Below are positions 34,761 through 46,035 of a DNA stretch of 64,000 nt, in pieces (the first letter of the stretch is position 1; each line of letters starts with the position of its first letter). The stretch comes from Gordius sp. MW1 (taxonomy: Eukaryota > Nematomorpha > Gordioida > Gordea > Gordiidae). The position numbers and the translations under genes are program-made. The notes below the pieces were generated by a model. It did no database searches. It was not told the origin of the DNA and saw nothing but the letters and a program-made list of their open reading frames with translations. The DNA is taken from assembly GCA_964036665.1 (NCBI GenBank), contig OZ038531.1, positions 7,254,168-7,318,167 of the forward strand, read 5' to 3'.

Positions 34761-35078
34761 TATATGATATACTAATAAAAAATGTATATCGACTGTACTT
34801 CTGCTACAATATTTGGAAAATTATGTCATATATATGTAACCCCCAAGGTAACCTGACTTAACCTTAAGGATTCAACCTTAAGGATGGAATTTGGGATTTG
34901 TTGCTACCTAGAATTTAAATCTAGCCGAGCCGTAGGTGGACGCAAAACCCAAGGCTAACTTAAAAGTTTTAGGTCATGGTATTTTAAAATCCGGATATTT
35001 TAAAAAAACCTTAACTTAAAACCGCATGCTTGGGTTTATTAACTTAAGTTAAGGCAGGTGTTTAAAAGGTTAAATTAT
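34761..35078. other. Intergenic stretch
   Basis: Contains AACCTTAAGG twice (about 34859-34883) and a later TTAACTTAAGTTAAGGC (35039-35055), loosely inverted, but no resolved element or gene. Confidence 0.4.
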
Positions 35079-36556
35079 ATTGCATGGACCAGAGCTCGGG
35101 CCTTAAGTCAGACTGCCCTCTCTGGCCCGCAGAGCCCCAAAAATTATATATTTGCCCGCGACCTGAAAACCTCTCATGTCGGACTTGGGTAAGGGGCTGC
35201 CCGTGCAGGGTCTTTATAATGCATAAGTCAAGTCTATAATTGTTCACACATTAAGTAGAATTTTGGAGTTTTTATTTAATCCATTGATCAAAAAATTGCC
35301 ATCTCTTGTTTTTGCATAGAAATTATTAAATATAACAGCGAGTATTTTATTATATATCGCAGTGCCGTTTGGTAATTATTGTTAAAAATCACATCGCGTT
35401 TTGCTGATAGATATCAATAAACAATGTATTAATCGCTGTGATGATTCGATAAATTCCTATGACTATCAATCCTTGAACTTTAGACACTAAAGACTTTAAA
35501 AACATGTAAACCTAAAAATATATTTAAATTGTGTAATATGTTCGTGATCTCGAATTTGTAAAATGAATATTAAGATAAGTTTTCTAATATATTGGACAAC
35601 AGAAATAGAAATGAAAAATTTCGTAATTTAAAGCAAATAGAAGAAATATTGGCACTCTATCCAACTACTTATTTTTCCAATCCGATGACCGTCGATAAAT
35701 ACAAATTTTACTTATTGAATTCTACCAATATTAGTTTTATATGTTAATTAATTAATGTGCTGTAAGATAACCAAGGACCTTTCGAGAATGTTTCATATTG
35801 ATATGATTTATAAAGCTAAAATTTTTATTTAACATACAAACTATATATAAATATCTGATATAAAAATATAGTTGAAACTAAATACCTCTATCGGATGGGC
35901 TTTTTGTTAAAAATTTCGGGCTGGGCTTGGACGAGCGCTATGATAATAAAACGGGCTCGGGACGGGGCTAGCTATAAGTAGCGGCTCCGGTCACCATAAT
36001 TATTTCAATAATTTTTTTATTTTTGTTTTTTAATACATAAAAAATGTTGTTTTTTATGATGTTTATCAAATTTTATTATTATATAACTTTTCAATATAAT
36101 TAAATCAATATTAATTTTTGTTCGTTATTTATTCCCAGAACTTGTGATTTTTAAATAAGTGATTCCAAGAGTTTTTATAAATACTTTAAAATTTTCCTTT
36201 ATCCTATTCATCTCTTCGGAGATTATATTTTTTATGGCTTTTTTTTGATCCTTTTTTCAAAGTGCTATTAGTGAAAATATAACGGCGCGTTGCTTGTTGG
36301 AAGAAACAAAAGCATGTTTGAGACTGATTTTGTAACATGATTAATATTGGATATTTTCAACATATAAATAAATGATTGTTTTAGCGTTGGCAAAATTTTT
36401 TTAAAATGCCGCAGAATATATACGAATTTTATGGGAAGGGTGTTACCTGGGCCTGTGCTTTGCAAAAAATTGGCGGGGCGACCTCGGGCTTAACGGTCCC
36501 GGACAATTTTTGGTACTGGTGGGCAAATTAAGCCTAAAGGCCCGTCCGTGCATGTG
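35079..36556. mobile_element. Possible degenerate hAT-like element with GGGCTCGGG subterminal repeats
   Basis: Left end has TGCATGGACC then GCTCGGGCCTTAAGTC; the right end read inverted has GCACGGACGGGCCTTTAGGC. GGGCTGGGCTTGG, ACGGGCTCGGGACGGGGC and CCTCGGGCTTAACGG lie inside. The layout resembles the GGGTCGGGT element at 51237-52312, but inverted ends are imperfect and no target duplication is visible. Confidence 0.35.
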
Positions 36557-36726
36557 TTTAATTCAAACAATGGCTTTAATTAGCACAGACATAAAAATTG
36601 GAAGGAACTCTTTTCAATTTGCACCCTTGAAGATATTTTATTTATGTTTTTTACCAAAAACATATCGTAGATATTTAATTTATATAATTATAATTGATTT
36701 TTGTTTAATCAAAATTTTTTGACAAA

Positions 36727-36866
36727 ATTTATCCCCCCCCCCTTTAATTGCCTAGTCCTGCCTCCGCAACTACTGTTTATAATCTAAATAAATTTTTGTT
36801 CAATAGTATCTTTAAAAAATTTTTTTGAACCCCCAGCCCATTTAGGCAATCCTGGCTACGCCTATA
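36727..36866 (-). mobile_element. Degenerate GGCGTAGCCAG MITE
   Basis: Right end CCTGGCTACGCCTATA matches the inverted start of the family; a C-run and ATTGCCTAGTCCTGCC lie at the left. The middle is AT-rich. Weaker copy than 28098 or 37383. Confidence 0.5.
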
Positions 36867-37382
36867 ATTTTATGTGATTCTTACTTATGTCTTTTGAAGG
36901 TCTGATCGTTTAACCTTGTTTTAGGGGATACGTATTGACTTCCCGGAAGAGAGATAAACCGTAATAGACTTGGGGGAGGCCAATTAAAATGGCGGGCTCT
37001 AAAGAGCACCTTAAGAAGAGTCGGAACGGGCTTATGAACATTTACACCTAATTTTCATGATTAATCTACGCTATACATGATCATTTTCGATCCTAATAGT
37101 TATTCTTATAAAAAAAATAATATTTTCATAAGGCCGATAAGAGTGCCCACTATTTAATTTATGGTGGTGATGAGTTTTTTTTTAGAATAGACTTTAGAGG
37201 GAAGGATATTAAGTTTAATTGGACTTTGGAAGTCTCTTAACGATTCGCCCCATCGCTTATTTTATTTCTGGCTAAACGAGACTGACGGGCAAATATAATA
37301 ATTCGGAGATGGTTGGGCAGGTTCCGGCAATTTAATCAAACGGCCAAGCCAATTCTAAGGGGATCATAAAATATTACATAAC

Positions 37383-37537
37383 ATAGGCGTAGATGGGGGG
37401 GGGGGGGGGCAGGGACTGGCGGTTTCCCCCTCTAAATCCAAAAATTCATTGAAGTTTATGCCAACATTTCAGAAAATCATTTTGCCCCTCCCTAAATCAT
37501 TCTTGCCTTCTCTAATTCCAATGCTGGATACACCCAT
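37383..37537 (-). mobile_element. GGCGTAGCCAGC MITE, inverted copy
   Basis: ATAGGCGTAGATGGGG with a long G-run at the left, and TCTAATTCCAATGCTGGATA then CACCCATG at the right, the reverse complement of the family start. Contains CATTTTGCCCCTCCCTAAAT, matching other copies. Non-coding. Confidence 0.65.
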
Positions 37538-38010
37538 GACAAAAGGGCCATGGCACATTTGAGTGATTGAAAAGTTGTTGTGAACTCTTAATTCTATTAA
37601 GCCAACCTTTAAATGTCCAAAAGTTAAGACTATTTCTTTCTCTTAGTTTTTTAGGGTTGGTTGCTGAGTTCAAGTTTATATAAGGAATTAGTGTGTTTAA
37701 TAAAAAATTCAAATTACCTTTAACATTTGAAACTAAGAGATAAAAAAATTATGCGTCCAAACTATTTTATGTAATGGCTGCCAAATAATTTTATTTTAAA
37801 CTCATCACAATTAACTGAAATAAATGTATTCATAAATGGTGGCATAGCCTATTGGAAAAAGCTTTATTTAATGTAATGGTTTAAAGAGTATATTAATTAA
37901 GGAAATTTACATTGCAAAACTCTATCTTCAAAAATTAAAATATAATCCACCAATTTAATTTTATTACTACTATAAAAATTGCTAACATGATACAAATTTT
38001 TGCATAATAA
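37538..38010. other. AT-rich stretch 3' of CACYBP
   Basis: No gene. TTTATT at about 37959 gives an AATAAA signal on the minus strand about 50 nt past the CACYBP stop. Confidence 0.45.
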
Positions 38011-38857
38011 TTAAAATAATCCTTTAGATTGCTTTTCTTGAGAATCATGCCAACATTTTTGAAGAGTCCTTTTCATTTCATCATCACCTTCATCATACAT
38101 TTTTTTCATCATATCCATTAATGATTTACTTGGATCATCATTGTTATCACCAGATGATTTGCTAAACAAATATATATCTTCCATAATATTTACAAATATA
38201 TAATATTACAATTTAGAGGTTTTTAATTGCTCAATTCTTTTTTCATTTTCTGTAACAAAAGGCCAGTTTTTGCCTTCTATTTTCTTTTTAAGCATCACAA
38301 CCAATAAATCTGTTTTTAGCTGTTTTTAATAAGTACAATTCAATATGCATCTTACTTTAATTTTGCTAAGTTCAGGAGATATTTCTTCGCATAAATTATT
38401 GATAGTAAGAGAATGGTTTTTGCCATCTTTAAGCTTTATTAAGATTTCCACACTCCTATAAATTGTGTCAAGAATAAATTTAAATAAGTACCTAGGACCA
38501 TATTTAGTAATAATATCTTCCTTTTCTAATTGTTGCACATTTTTGAGTGTCACATATAGTTCAAGGTATTTATCATTTTGTCCCCAACCTATTTGTATTA
38601 CATTTATATCTAAAAAATTGTACCGTAATTTAATATTTTAATTGCGCTGGTCGATATATTAGGGACTTTTCTTTCTTTTTCATCCAAAGACTCTATGTAT
38701 TTATTTAATTTAGTTATTTCATTTTTAAAGATATTTTTGACGTAGTCGTGTATAGAAGAACCTAGAAATTCTTCTAGCTCTTCCTTATATAACTTAGCCT
38801 GTATTTTAATGAACATATTAAAACTTATCGCTTACTTACTTTTTCTAAGCTAATCAT
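38011..38857 (-). CDS. CACYBP: Calcyclin-binding protein / Siah-interacting protein
   Basis: Adaptor that links Siah-1 to Skp1 in ubiquitin ligase complexes and binds S100 proteins. Six exons, in coding order: 38840-38857, 38624-38798, 38492-38588, 38356-38455, 38210-38319, 38011-38161. Phases match throughout and give 216 residues (human protein 228). The N-terminal helical hairpin (KLYKEELEEFLGSS) is followed by a CS domain (IKILNYGWGQNDKYLELYVT, ~58-78; SVEILIKLKDGKNHSLTINN; KTDLLVVMLKKK) and the C-terminal SGS-type domain (SLMDMMKKMYDEGDDEMKRT then CWHDSQEKQSKG). Human CACYBP has the same order, including YDEGDD/YEDGDD. The five introns are 41, 35, 36, 36 and 48 nt. Start: ATG at 38857 with splice to AKLYKEE; without that first intron, ATG 38816 would serve. 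Confidence 0.9.
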
Positions 38858-38934
38858 TACAAAAGTCAAAGTGTATTTGAATCACAAGATGGAAAGAAAA
38901 AGATAAATGAGAAAAAATAAATCGTGTTCTTCAA

Positions 38935-39665
38935 CTCGTTACTTTCGCTTCGCATACGAATTTTCTAGCTGTTTGTCACACTCAGTGGTCAGCTCCTTCA
39001 AATCATTTCTCCATGTATTCCTGCACTTACACCAGCTTCGCTTTAGCTCGCACCCTCTCAAGTCAATATCTATTTTTTGTTTCCGTTTCGGCTTCCCTCT
39101 CTTTTGCCCTTCGACTTGCAAGGTGACCTTCGTCCTATCTCTCCAAATGGCCAAACACCTCAATCTTCTTACAAACAACTTTCTCTGAATTGGATCTAAA
39201 TTTAGTTTATCTCTTATGTCTTGATTCCTTATATGGTGCTTTCTGTTTATTTCCAATCTTAACATTCACATCTCCATTGTAGCTAAGCTTTGCTCTTTTC
39301 TTGCCTCAATTGCCCAGGTTTCCGCTCCATAAAATCCCGTTAGTACAATAACTGTGTTGTATAACCGTCCTTTTAATATGAGTGGCATGTGTTGGTCAGA
39401 GTACACCACTCAACTCCCTGAATTTTGGCAGGCCTGCGTTTATTCTTGCGTCAATTTTGTATTCCACACCCCCATCACATTGTAGGCTAGAGCCAAGATA
39501 TTTGAATTCCTTCCTACTGCTTAACCACCAGTCATCTGTTTACAGGTGTTCTTTGTATTCATTTCCCGACTCCAAGCATATATATTCGATTTTATCTCTT
39601 GATTCGCTCCATCCACACTTTTACCTGCTCTGCTAATTCCACATTTGAGCTTGCGCACAGCATTA
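38935..39665 (-). mobile_element. RTE-like LINE, 3' fragment
   Basis: Minus-strand frames carry MLCASSNVELAEQVKVW (just after the RT YxDD position), ETWAIEARKEQSLATMEMWM and LEINRKHHIRNQDIRDKLNL, then RRLRCLAIWRDRTKV. These are the C-terminal motifs of RTE/CR1-like reverse transcriptases (ETW..., iRN..I, R..W.GH-type). The frames are interrupted several times and everything upstream of the catalytic motif is missing, so it is a 5'-truncated dead copy. It ends about 80 bp from the CACYBP start codon. Confidence 0.65.
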
Positions 39666-40345
39666 TATTATCTGATAAGAGCATTGCCCAAGGTGATTCA
39701 CGTTAAGCTTTAGTAAAGTTTGAATACGTAATTTTGCATAATGATATTTAACAAAAGTCTCAAAGGACCTCCGCCACCGAAATTGTACAAACTTAATCGA
39801 GCCTGCTATTGATATACTATTATAATCCCGTTTGTATAGCAACCAAGGATTTATAAGTAACATGTCGAATACATTAAATAAAATTCGATGGTACCATTTT
39901 CTTGATTTGGTATGAATTCTAAATAATGAAAGTAAAGAATCCATAAGAACTACACCTCCCATTGATTTATTATAAACTTTAACAATGTTTGGACATTTTA
40001 TCCTTTTTTTCTATTATATCTTCGCAATCGATAAGAAGATATGCACCTACAAAAGTGCTCAATAAAGTCACAGCACGATTGTCGTGCCACTTCACTGAAT
40101 TTACCTCAACTCCGTTTATTATTATTTTTTTATACAAAACATCCTTGCCATTTTTTTCAACTCCTTATCTGTTGGGAAGTTAATATTTGGTAGTCATTAC
40201 CTCTGACCGTGGCCGCGCAAAATATCCCTCTTTGAGCAAGTACGACTTGCTAATTTGGTGAACAAAACCAGTTATCAAAAAATAAATAATATTTAATTTG
40301 CTGCGGTATATAAGAAATTAAACGTAGCACAGCATTGCAACTTGC

Positions 40346-41345
40346 TCAAACATCAGGCAATCCTTCCGCTGGTAGTATTTTCCCAGAGTATACTTCAAAA
40401 TTATGGAGAAGGCCATCATCTCCGCATAGTATAAATACTTTATAGCCCCATTTTTTGGGCTTTTGGGGGTTATATTGCTTTAATCTGCTCATCCCTTTGT
40501 ATGGAATTATTTGCTCATCTACGCAAATATTTTCCCCTATCGTTAAAGATTTTAGTGTATTATTGGTTATAGTTATCAAGGGTCTAATTTTATGAAGTGG
40601 GTCATGGCCCTCACTTCCAAGTGAAATAAATTTGTCATTATAATTTATACGAATGAATGATTTGTTCCCAGCGATTTATGATCATGACATCAGCCACCTT
40701 GGCCTGTCTTGTTTTGGTGGCCCAGTAGAGTGCTCTGGGAAGTTTAATAATTGACATGTAAAAAATAGATCCTATAAATTTTCTAATTCATCTATCGATA
40801 AATTCAAAAGTTTGTTGGAATTGCATATAAATTTGATTAGTAAACAATTAGAGGTAATAAATCAGTGAGATATGTATTATAATAATCCATTGGTTTTTTT
40901 TACTTTATCAACTTTTGGGTTTTCTCCTTTCCACTTTGGAATAACTAACGGGAAATTAGTGGGCCACCAATACAAGACAGGCAAAGGTAGCTGATGTCAT
41001 GACCCTAAATCGCTGGAAACAAATCAAATCATTCATTCATATAAATGATAATGACAAATTTATTCCACTTGGAGGTGAGGGCCATGACCCACTTCATAAA
41101 ATTAGACCCTTGATAACTATAACCAATAATATACTAAGATCTTTATCGATAGGGGAAAATATTTGCGTAGATGAGCAAATAATTCCATAAAAAGGGATGA
41201 GTAGATTAAAGCAATATAACCCCGAAAAGCCCAAAAAATGGGGCTATAAAGTATTTCTACTATGCGGAGATTGTGGCCTTCTCCATAATTTTAAAGTATA
41301 CTCTGGGAAAATACTACCAGGGGAAGGGTTGCCTGATGTTAGAGC
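40346..41345. repeat. Large inverted repeat in the piggyBac relic
   Basis: Arms 40346-40725 (minus coding) and 40960-41345 (plus coding) are nearly identical in opposite orientation; both contain GAGGGCCATGACCCACTTCA and GCAAATAATTCCATA. The 235-bp spacer is minus-strand transposase sequence continuous with the left arm. I estimate over 90% arm identity by eye. Confidence 0.8.
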
Positions 41346-41370
41346 AAGTGGCAAGCAATTTTTCCAAATC
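40999..41370 (+). pseudogene. piggyBac transposase central fragment (inverted copy)
   Basis: Plus frame reads MTLNRWKQIKSFIHINDND, then GENICVDEQIIP, a stop, then MSRLKQYNPEKPKKWGYKVF and LLCGDCGLLHNFKVYSGK. DEQ is one of the conserved acidic positions of the family. It ends abruptly in sequence of the opposite orientation. Short and broken. Confidence 0.75.
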
Positions 41371-41860
41371 ATTTTTCTCACAATTCTTTTTTCATTATTG
41401 ATATTTTCATCCTCTTCCGATTCATCACTCTCATTGAAATCTAGATATTTATAGATTATATAAGAGCATACATTTTAAATATAGCTAATTCATTATTTTG
41501 GGTTGACAGAAACTCCTCATCAGACGTTTCACTCAATTTGAATCTTCACCATCATTAGGTATGGTACCACAATTCATATTTCTAAAAATATGAAACGCAA
41601 ATAAAATACCTTATTTGCATAATGTGTCTTTAAAGCAACGTATGATTATTACAAAATATAGTCATCAAAAATAATAAATATATATAAAATAAAAACATTA
41701 ATTTTTACCTTTTATTTATCTAATTTTAATGTTTTGAAATTTGTCAAATATATTATTTATCCTTTTAGGATGTGTAGAAAATTACGAAGATAAATTTTAT
41801 AAAAAAATAGCCATTTTTAAAAATAAGGTTTTAATAAAATTCGAAATTAAAATATATAAA

Positions 41861-42034
41861 ACTCGGGCCTTCGGCCTTCGTAAGAAGGGGAGTAGGGGAA
41901 GGGGAGTAGGGGAAGGGAAGGGGGGGGGGCGACTCATCTATACTCCGTATAAACGTAGCATATTTGCTATGCAATTTATGGGCGAGAAAGGCAGGAAGGG
42001 GCGAGAATGCCTATAGGGGGGTATTAAATGCAAA
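41861..42034. repeat. Hairpin plus polypurine repeat (copy 2 of 3)
   Basis: ACTCGGGCCTTCGGCCTTCG, a GGGGAGTAGGGGAAGG purine tract, then ACTCCGTATAAACGTAGCAT and GCTATGCAATTTATGGGCGA. Same order as 2367 and 44509 with a shorter purine tract. Confidence 0.75.
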
Positions 42035-42240
42035 ATAATTAGTTATAGACCCTTGTAGGGGAGGGCATAGGGCAATTATCAATGTTAACCAATTCAAAAA
42101 CAAAAAAAAATTTTGATTTATTTGGCCAATGGTCATTTTTTCCATTGGTCAGTAGCCTGCGGACGATTAAAAAGTCATATTATCAATGATATTAACAAGA
42201 ACAAAATATTAATTTAATTTAAAAAAAATATAAAAATTTT

Positions 42241-42324
42241 GCCCTCTCCCAAGCTTGAACCCGGGATATCCAGGTCACCCTGTTTACAAGCCATGCGCTA
42301 TAACCCGTCACACCATGCTGGTAT
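42241..42324 (-). repeat. tRNA-derived SINE head
   Basis: On the minus strand: GGTGTGACGGGTTATAGCGC, ATGGCTTGTAAACAGG, then GGGTTCAAGCTTGGG. The TATAGCGCATGG A-box and GGTTCAAGCTTGG B-box are about 30 nt apart, as in tRNAs. The head is followed by the SINE body with CCATTGA and CCAAT motifs towards 42100. Best-preserved head in the window. Confidence 0.7.
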
Positions 42325-42523
42325 TAAAATAGTAGAAGTTATTATTTTATTTATATAGATAATGAAATCATAAAGTTCTGTTTTATGTTTAGAAAATCAA
42401 TATATTTCATCGGTCAGTAGCCAGCGGACGGTCAAAAAGTCAAATTATCAATGGTATTAACAAGAACATAATATTAATTTAATTTTAAAGAAAAAAATTA
42501 AAATAAAAATTCCTTTTAGTTTT

Positions 42524-42665
42524 AAATAAGGGCTAAATTCTGAAACTACCCGCCCGATTCGCTCGAAACTTTACCCGTAGGTGCCCAGGCCAGGGGTAAA
42601 ATAGCCTTTTCAGATTCCTAAAATACCTTTTCGTTTTAAAAATATCGGACATTTCCCGGCCACAC
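42524..42665 (-). repeat. Recurring ~125-bp repeat, inverted copy
   Basis: Contains CTGAAACTACCCGCCCGATT, GAAACTTTACCCGTAGGTGC, CAGGGGTAAAATAGCC and TCAGATTCCTAAAATACC. It is the reverse complement of the two tandem units at 63290-63562. Non-coding; function unknown. Confidence 0.7.
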
Positions 42666-43049
42666 GTGTGGTGTAATATTTACAACACGTAGAAAATTTT
42701 ACTAATTATATAAACTTACGCGCGCCATCTAATAAAGTACAATTCGTGTTTTAATAGTTTAATAGTAGATTGAATTTAATTAGAAAGAACGGGCTATGAT
42801 TATACCTTTGAAGGAGGTTTCGAATTTTGTGTTAGTTTCTATCAATATATTGTATTATAAATTAGAATCTAATACCTATATTTTTTTAACTATTATTTTT
42901 TAGGTTTTCTATGAAATCACAATCTAATTAAATGAAATATATTAACCCAATAAAAAAATATATATGCATTTATAAGGTTAAAAATATATATTACATAGTT
43001 GGCTGTCTGTTAAACCATCTATAATAAATATTTAGGTTATATATAAAAT

Positions 43050-43850
43050 TTGGCCAATGGTCATTTTTTTTCATTGGTCAGTACCAACAGATACTCTATA
43101 AGTCAATGATAGCCAATAAAAACGGAAAAAAAAATTGTTGATGCTCACTTTGGCCAATGGTCATTTTTTTCCATTGGTCAGCAGCCAGCGGACGGCCAAA
43201 AAGTCATATTGTCAATGGTATTAACAGGAACAATCATAAAAGTCAAAAAAAACGGAAAAAAAAATTTCGATTCACAATTTGGCCAATGGTCATTTTTTTC
43301 CATTGGTCAGCAGCCAGGACACGGTAAAAATGGATATAAATTTATAAGAGTCAAAAAAAACGAAAAAAAAATTTTCGAATCACATTTTGGCCAATGGTCA
43401 TTTTTTTCCATTGGTCAGCAGCCAGGACACGGTAAAAGTGGATATAAATTCATAATAGTCAAAAAAAACTAAAAAAAAAATTTTCGAATCACATTTTGGC
43501 CAATGGTCATTTTTTTCCATTGGTCAGCAGCCAGGACACGGTAAAGGTGGATATAAATTCATAAGAGTCAAAAAAAAACGAAAAAAAAATTTTCGAATCA
43601 CATTTTGGCCAATGGTTATTTTTTCCATTGGTCAGCAGCCAACGGACGGCCAAAAAGTCACAATAGAAATGGTAGTAACAGGAACAATCATAATAGTCAA
43701 AAAAACGAAAAAAATAATTTCGATACACATTTTGGCCAATGGTCATTTTTTTCCATTAGTCAGCAGCCAGCGGACGGCCAAAAAGTCTTATTATCAATGG
43801 TAGTAACAAGAACAATCATAAGAGTCAAAAAAAACTCCGGAATTCGCACA
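43050..43850. repeat. Tandem array of SINE-body units with paired CCAAT motifs (7 units)
   Basis: Units start near 43050, 43150, 43279, 43388, 43496, 43605 and 43732, about 109 or 128 bp apart. Each holds GGCCAATGGTCATTTTTTTC, then CATTGGTCAGCAGCCA, an inverted CCAATGG/CCATTGG pair, followed by a GGAC-rich piece and runs of A. The unit equals the body of the tRNA-derived SINE without its head. Overlapping open frames in it are products of the repeat, not genes. Confidence 0.85.
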
Positions 43851-44508
43851 AACTAGTTAAATTAATTAAAATTAAAAGTAAACAGCGTGAGAAAACATTG
43901 GATGCGTGACAAGACATTCGGTGCAAGACACCGAAGAGCGTGACAATATATAGATAATGAAACATAGACCCTTGTAGGGGAGGGCATAGAGTAATTATCA
44001 ATGTTAACCAATTCAAAAACGAAAAAAAAATTTCGATTTATACTTTGGCCAAGTCATTTTTTTCATTGGTCAGTAGCCAGCGGATGGCCAAAAGGTCACA
44101 TTATCAATGGTATTAACAAGAACAATATATTAATTTAATTTAAAAAATAAATAAAAATTTTGCCCTCTCCGGGATTCGAACCCACATTAGTAAAGGCATA
44201 GGGTTTGGTAAGGGGCACAGGGACCCATATCAGTAATAGCATAGGCTTTGGTAAGGGGCACAAGGACCCATATCAGTAGAGGCGTAGGCCCTTGTAGGAA
44301 AGGGCATAGGGTAATTATCAATGTTAACCTATTCAAAGACGAGAAAATACATAAATCGCATATAGCAATTGAAAATTTCGCTTTATTTGGACAATGGTCA
44401 TTTTTTTCATTGGTCAGTAGCCAGCGGATGGTCAAAAATTCATATTATCAATGGTATTAACAAGAACAAAATATTAATTTAATTTAAAAAAATTAAAAAA
44501 AATATAAA

Positions 44509-44682
44509 ACTCGGGCCTTCGGCCCTCGTGGGAAGGGGGAGAAGGGAAGGGGAAGGGAAAGGGAAAGGGAAAGGGGGACGACTCATCTGTACTTCGTATA
44601 AATGTATCATATTTGCTATGCAATTTATGGGCGAGAAAGGTGGGAAGGGGCGAGAATGCCTATAGGGGGGTATTAAATGCCT
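44509..44682. repeat. Hairpin plus polypurine repeat (copy 3 of 3)
   Basis: ACTCGGGCCTTCGGCCCTCG, a GGGAAAGGGAAAGGG tract, then GTATCATATTTGCTATGCAA and GGGCGAGAAAGGTGGG. It adjoins SINE heads at 44161-44290, the same neighbour order as at 2367-3005. Confidence 0.75.
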
Positions 44683-45301
44683 AATGATTAATTAATTATT
44701 TACACAAATTTTCCATATATAGGCAAAATTTAATATAGGCAAAATGTAATATAGGCAAGGGTTATGGTTAGATTTAGTGTTTGCATCTAGTTGCGTATTA
44801 CATTAGTTTTTATGGCCTTTAGTGATTATGGGTCTAACAAACATCTATATATATAAAAATCTAAGTCCCGTTACGCTAATTACTTTTAGAGTTCTCAACC
44901 GATTGCCACCAAATTTGGCCAGATTATTGCCTTAGCATTGTAGATGGTTTATAGATACTTTTTATCAACCTGCGACAGCGGGAACCATGTTTTTTAATTT
45001 GGTTACCGCCATCTAGCGGACGTCAGCTACAACGCTTATCTCGATTTTTATTTTATGTTAGAGTTGTGCTCATAGTTTTAAATGTTTTTCTACTAATCTT
45101 TTGTCACATATTTCACTATTTTTATTCACCTTTGGGTTATTTTTTACATTATATATATATCTGTTACAACTAAATAATTAAAAACCGTAAAACATTAAAA
45201 ATTTTATAATATAAAAAAGACGCGTGCTCTCTTAAAGGTTTACGTATCTAAACGTTTGACGTGAAAATATTGTTGTAATAATCAAAGCGCGCATCAAGAG
45301 T

Positions 45302-46035
45302 ACAAAGTTTCATTTAATAAAAACAGCCCACTTCAAGATATTACAAATAATTTCTCCATATGTTGGCTTATATTTTTGAAAAGTCTAAAAAGTCTAAACC
45401 CAAGAACACAACACATCATGCATTAGAAACAACTGAAATCACTGCTGTTTAAGTAACCTCAATTTTATTACACTACATTTTTACTTTAATAATTTTTTAG
45501 CATACAAAGTTTCATTTAATAAAAACAGCCCACTTCAAGATATTACAAATAATTTCTCCATATGTTGCCTTATATTTCTAAAAAGTCTAAACCCAAGAAC
45601 ACAACACATCATGCATTAGAAACAACTGAAATCACTGCTGTTTAAGTAACCTCAATTTTATTACACTACATTTTTACTTTAATAATTTTTTAGCATACAA
45701 AGTTTCATTTAATAAAAACAGCCCACTTCAAGATATTACAAATAATTTCTCCATATGTTGCCTTATATTTCTGAAAAGTCTAAACCCAAGAACACAACAC
45801 ATCATGCATTAGAAACAACTGAAATCACTGCTGTTAGTAACCTCAATTTTATTACACTACATTTTTACTTTAATAATTTTTTAGCATACAAAGTTTCATT
45901 TAATAAAAACAGCCCACTTCAAGATATTACAAATAATTTCTCCATATGTTGCCTTATATTTCTGAAAAGTCTAAACCCAAGAACACAACACATCATGCAT
46001 TAGAAACAACTGAAATCACTGCTGTTTAAGTAACC
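45302..46035 (+). repeat. Four ~190-bp tandem repeats inside the Helitron
   Basis: Each copy starts ACAAAGTTTCATTTAATAAA, followed by AACAGCCCACTTCAAG, CCCAAGAACACAACACATCA and TTACACTACATTTTTACTTT. Copies begin near 45302, 45504, 45697 and 45888, with a partial fifth at about 46245. They are almost identical, so the expansion looks recent relative to the element. Confidence 0.88.

Larger units (their letters stand above)
39663..41600 (-). mobile_element. piggyBac-type DNA transposon relic with internal inverted duplication
   Basis: Minus strand, in coding order: an acidic N-terminal piece (about 41580-41375, YLDFNESDESEEDENINNEK), a central piece (40960-40346) with ADVMIINRWEQI, GENICVDEQIIPYKGMSRLK and KKWGYKVFILCGDDGLLHNF, and a C-terminal piece (39962-39663) with MGGVVLMDSLLSLFRI and SRKWYHRILFNVFDMLLINP. 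These match the DDE domain of piggyBac (PGBD) transposases. A plus-strand copy of the central piece is inserted between N-terminal and central parts (40960-41345). Stops and the rearrangement make it inactive. No terminal repeats were resolved. Confidence 0.8.

Noticed and set aside
38456-38491. YLFKFILDTIYR as a genuine 12-residue insertion in CACYBP
   Set aside because: It begins GTACTT and ends TTATAG, matches the size of the other introns, and removing it restores the family alignment. Kept as an intron.
43050-43850. CRISPR array
   Set aside because: Eukaryotic context, units of 109-128 bp fully repeated with no unique spacers.
43209-43856. Overlapping open frames of 63-87 codons
   Set aside because: They are translations of the tandem units (GQWSFFSIGQQP repeated) on both strands.
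45755-46003. An 82-codon plus frame
   Set aside because: It lies wholly in the Helitron tandem repeats and repeats itself.
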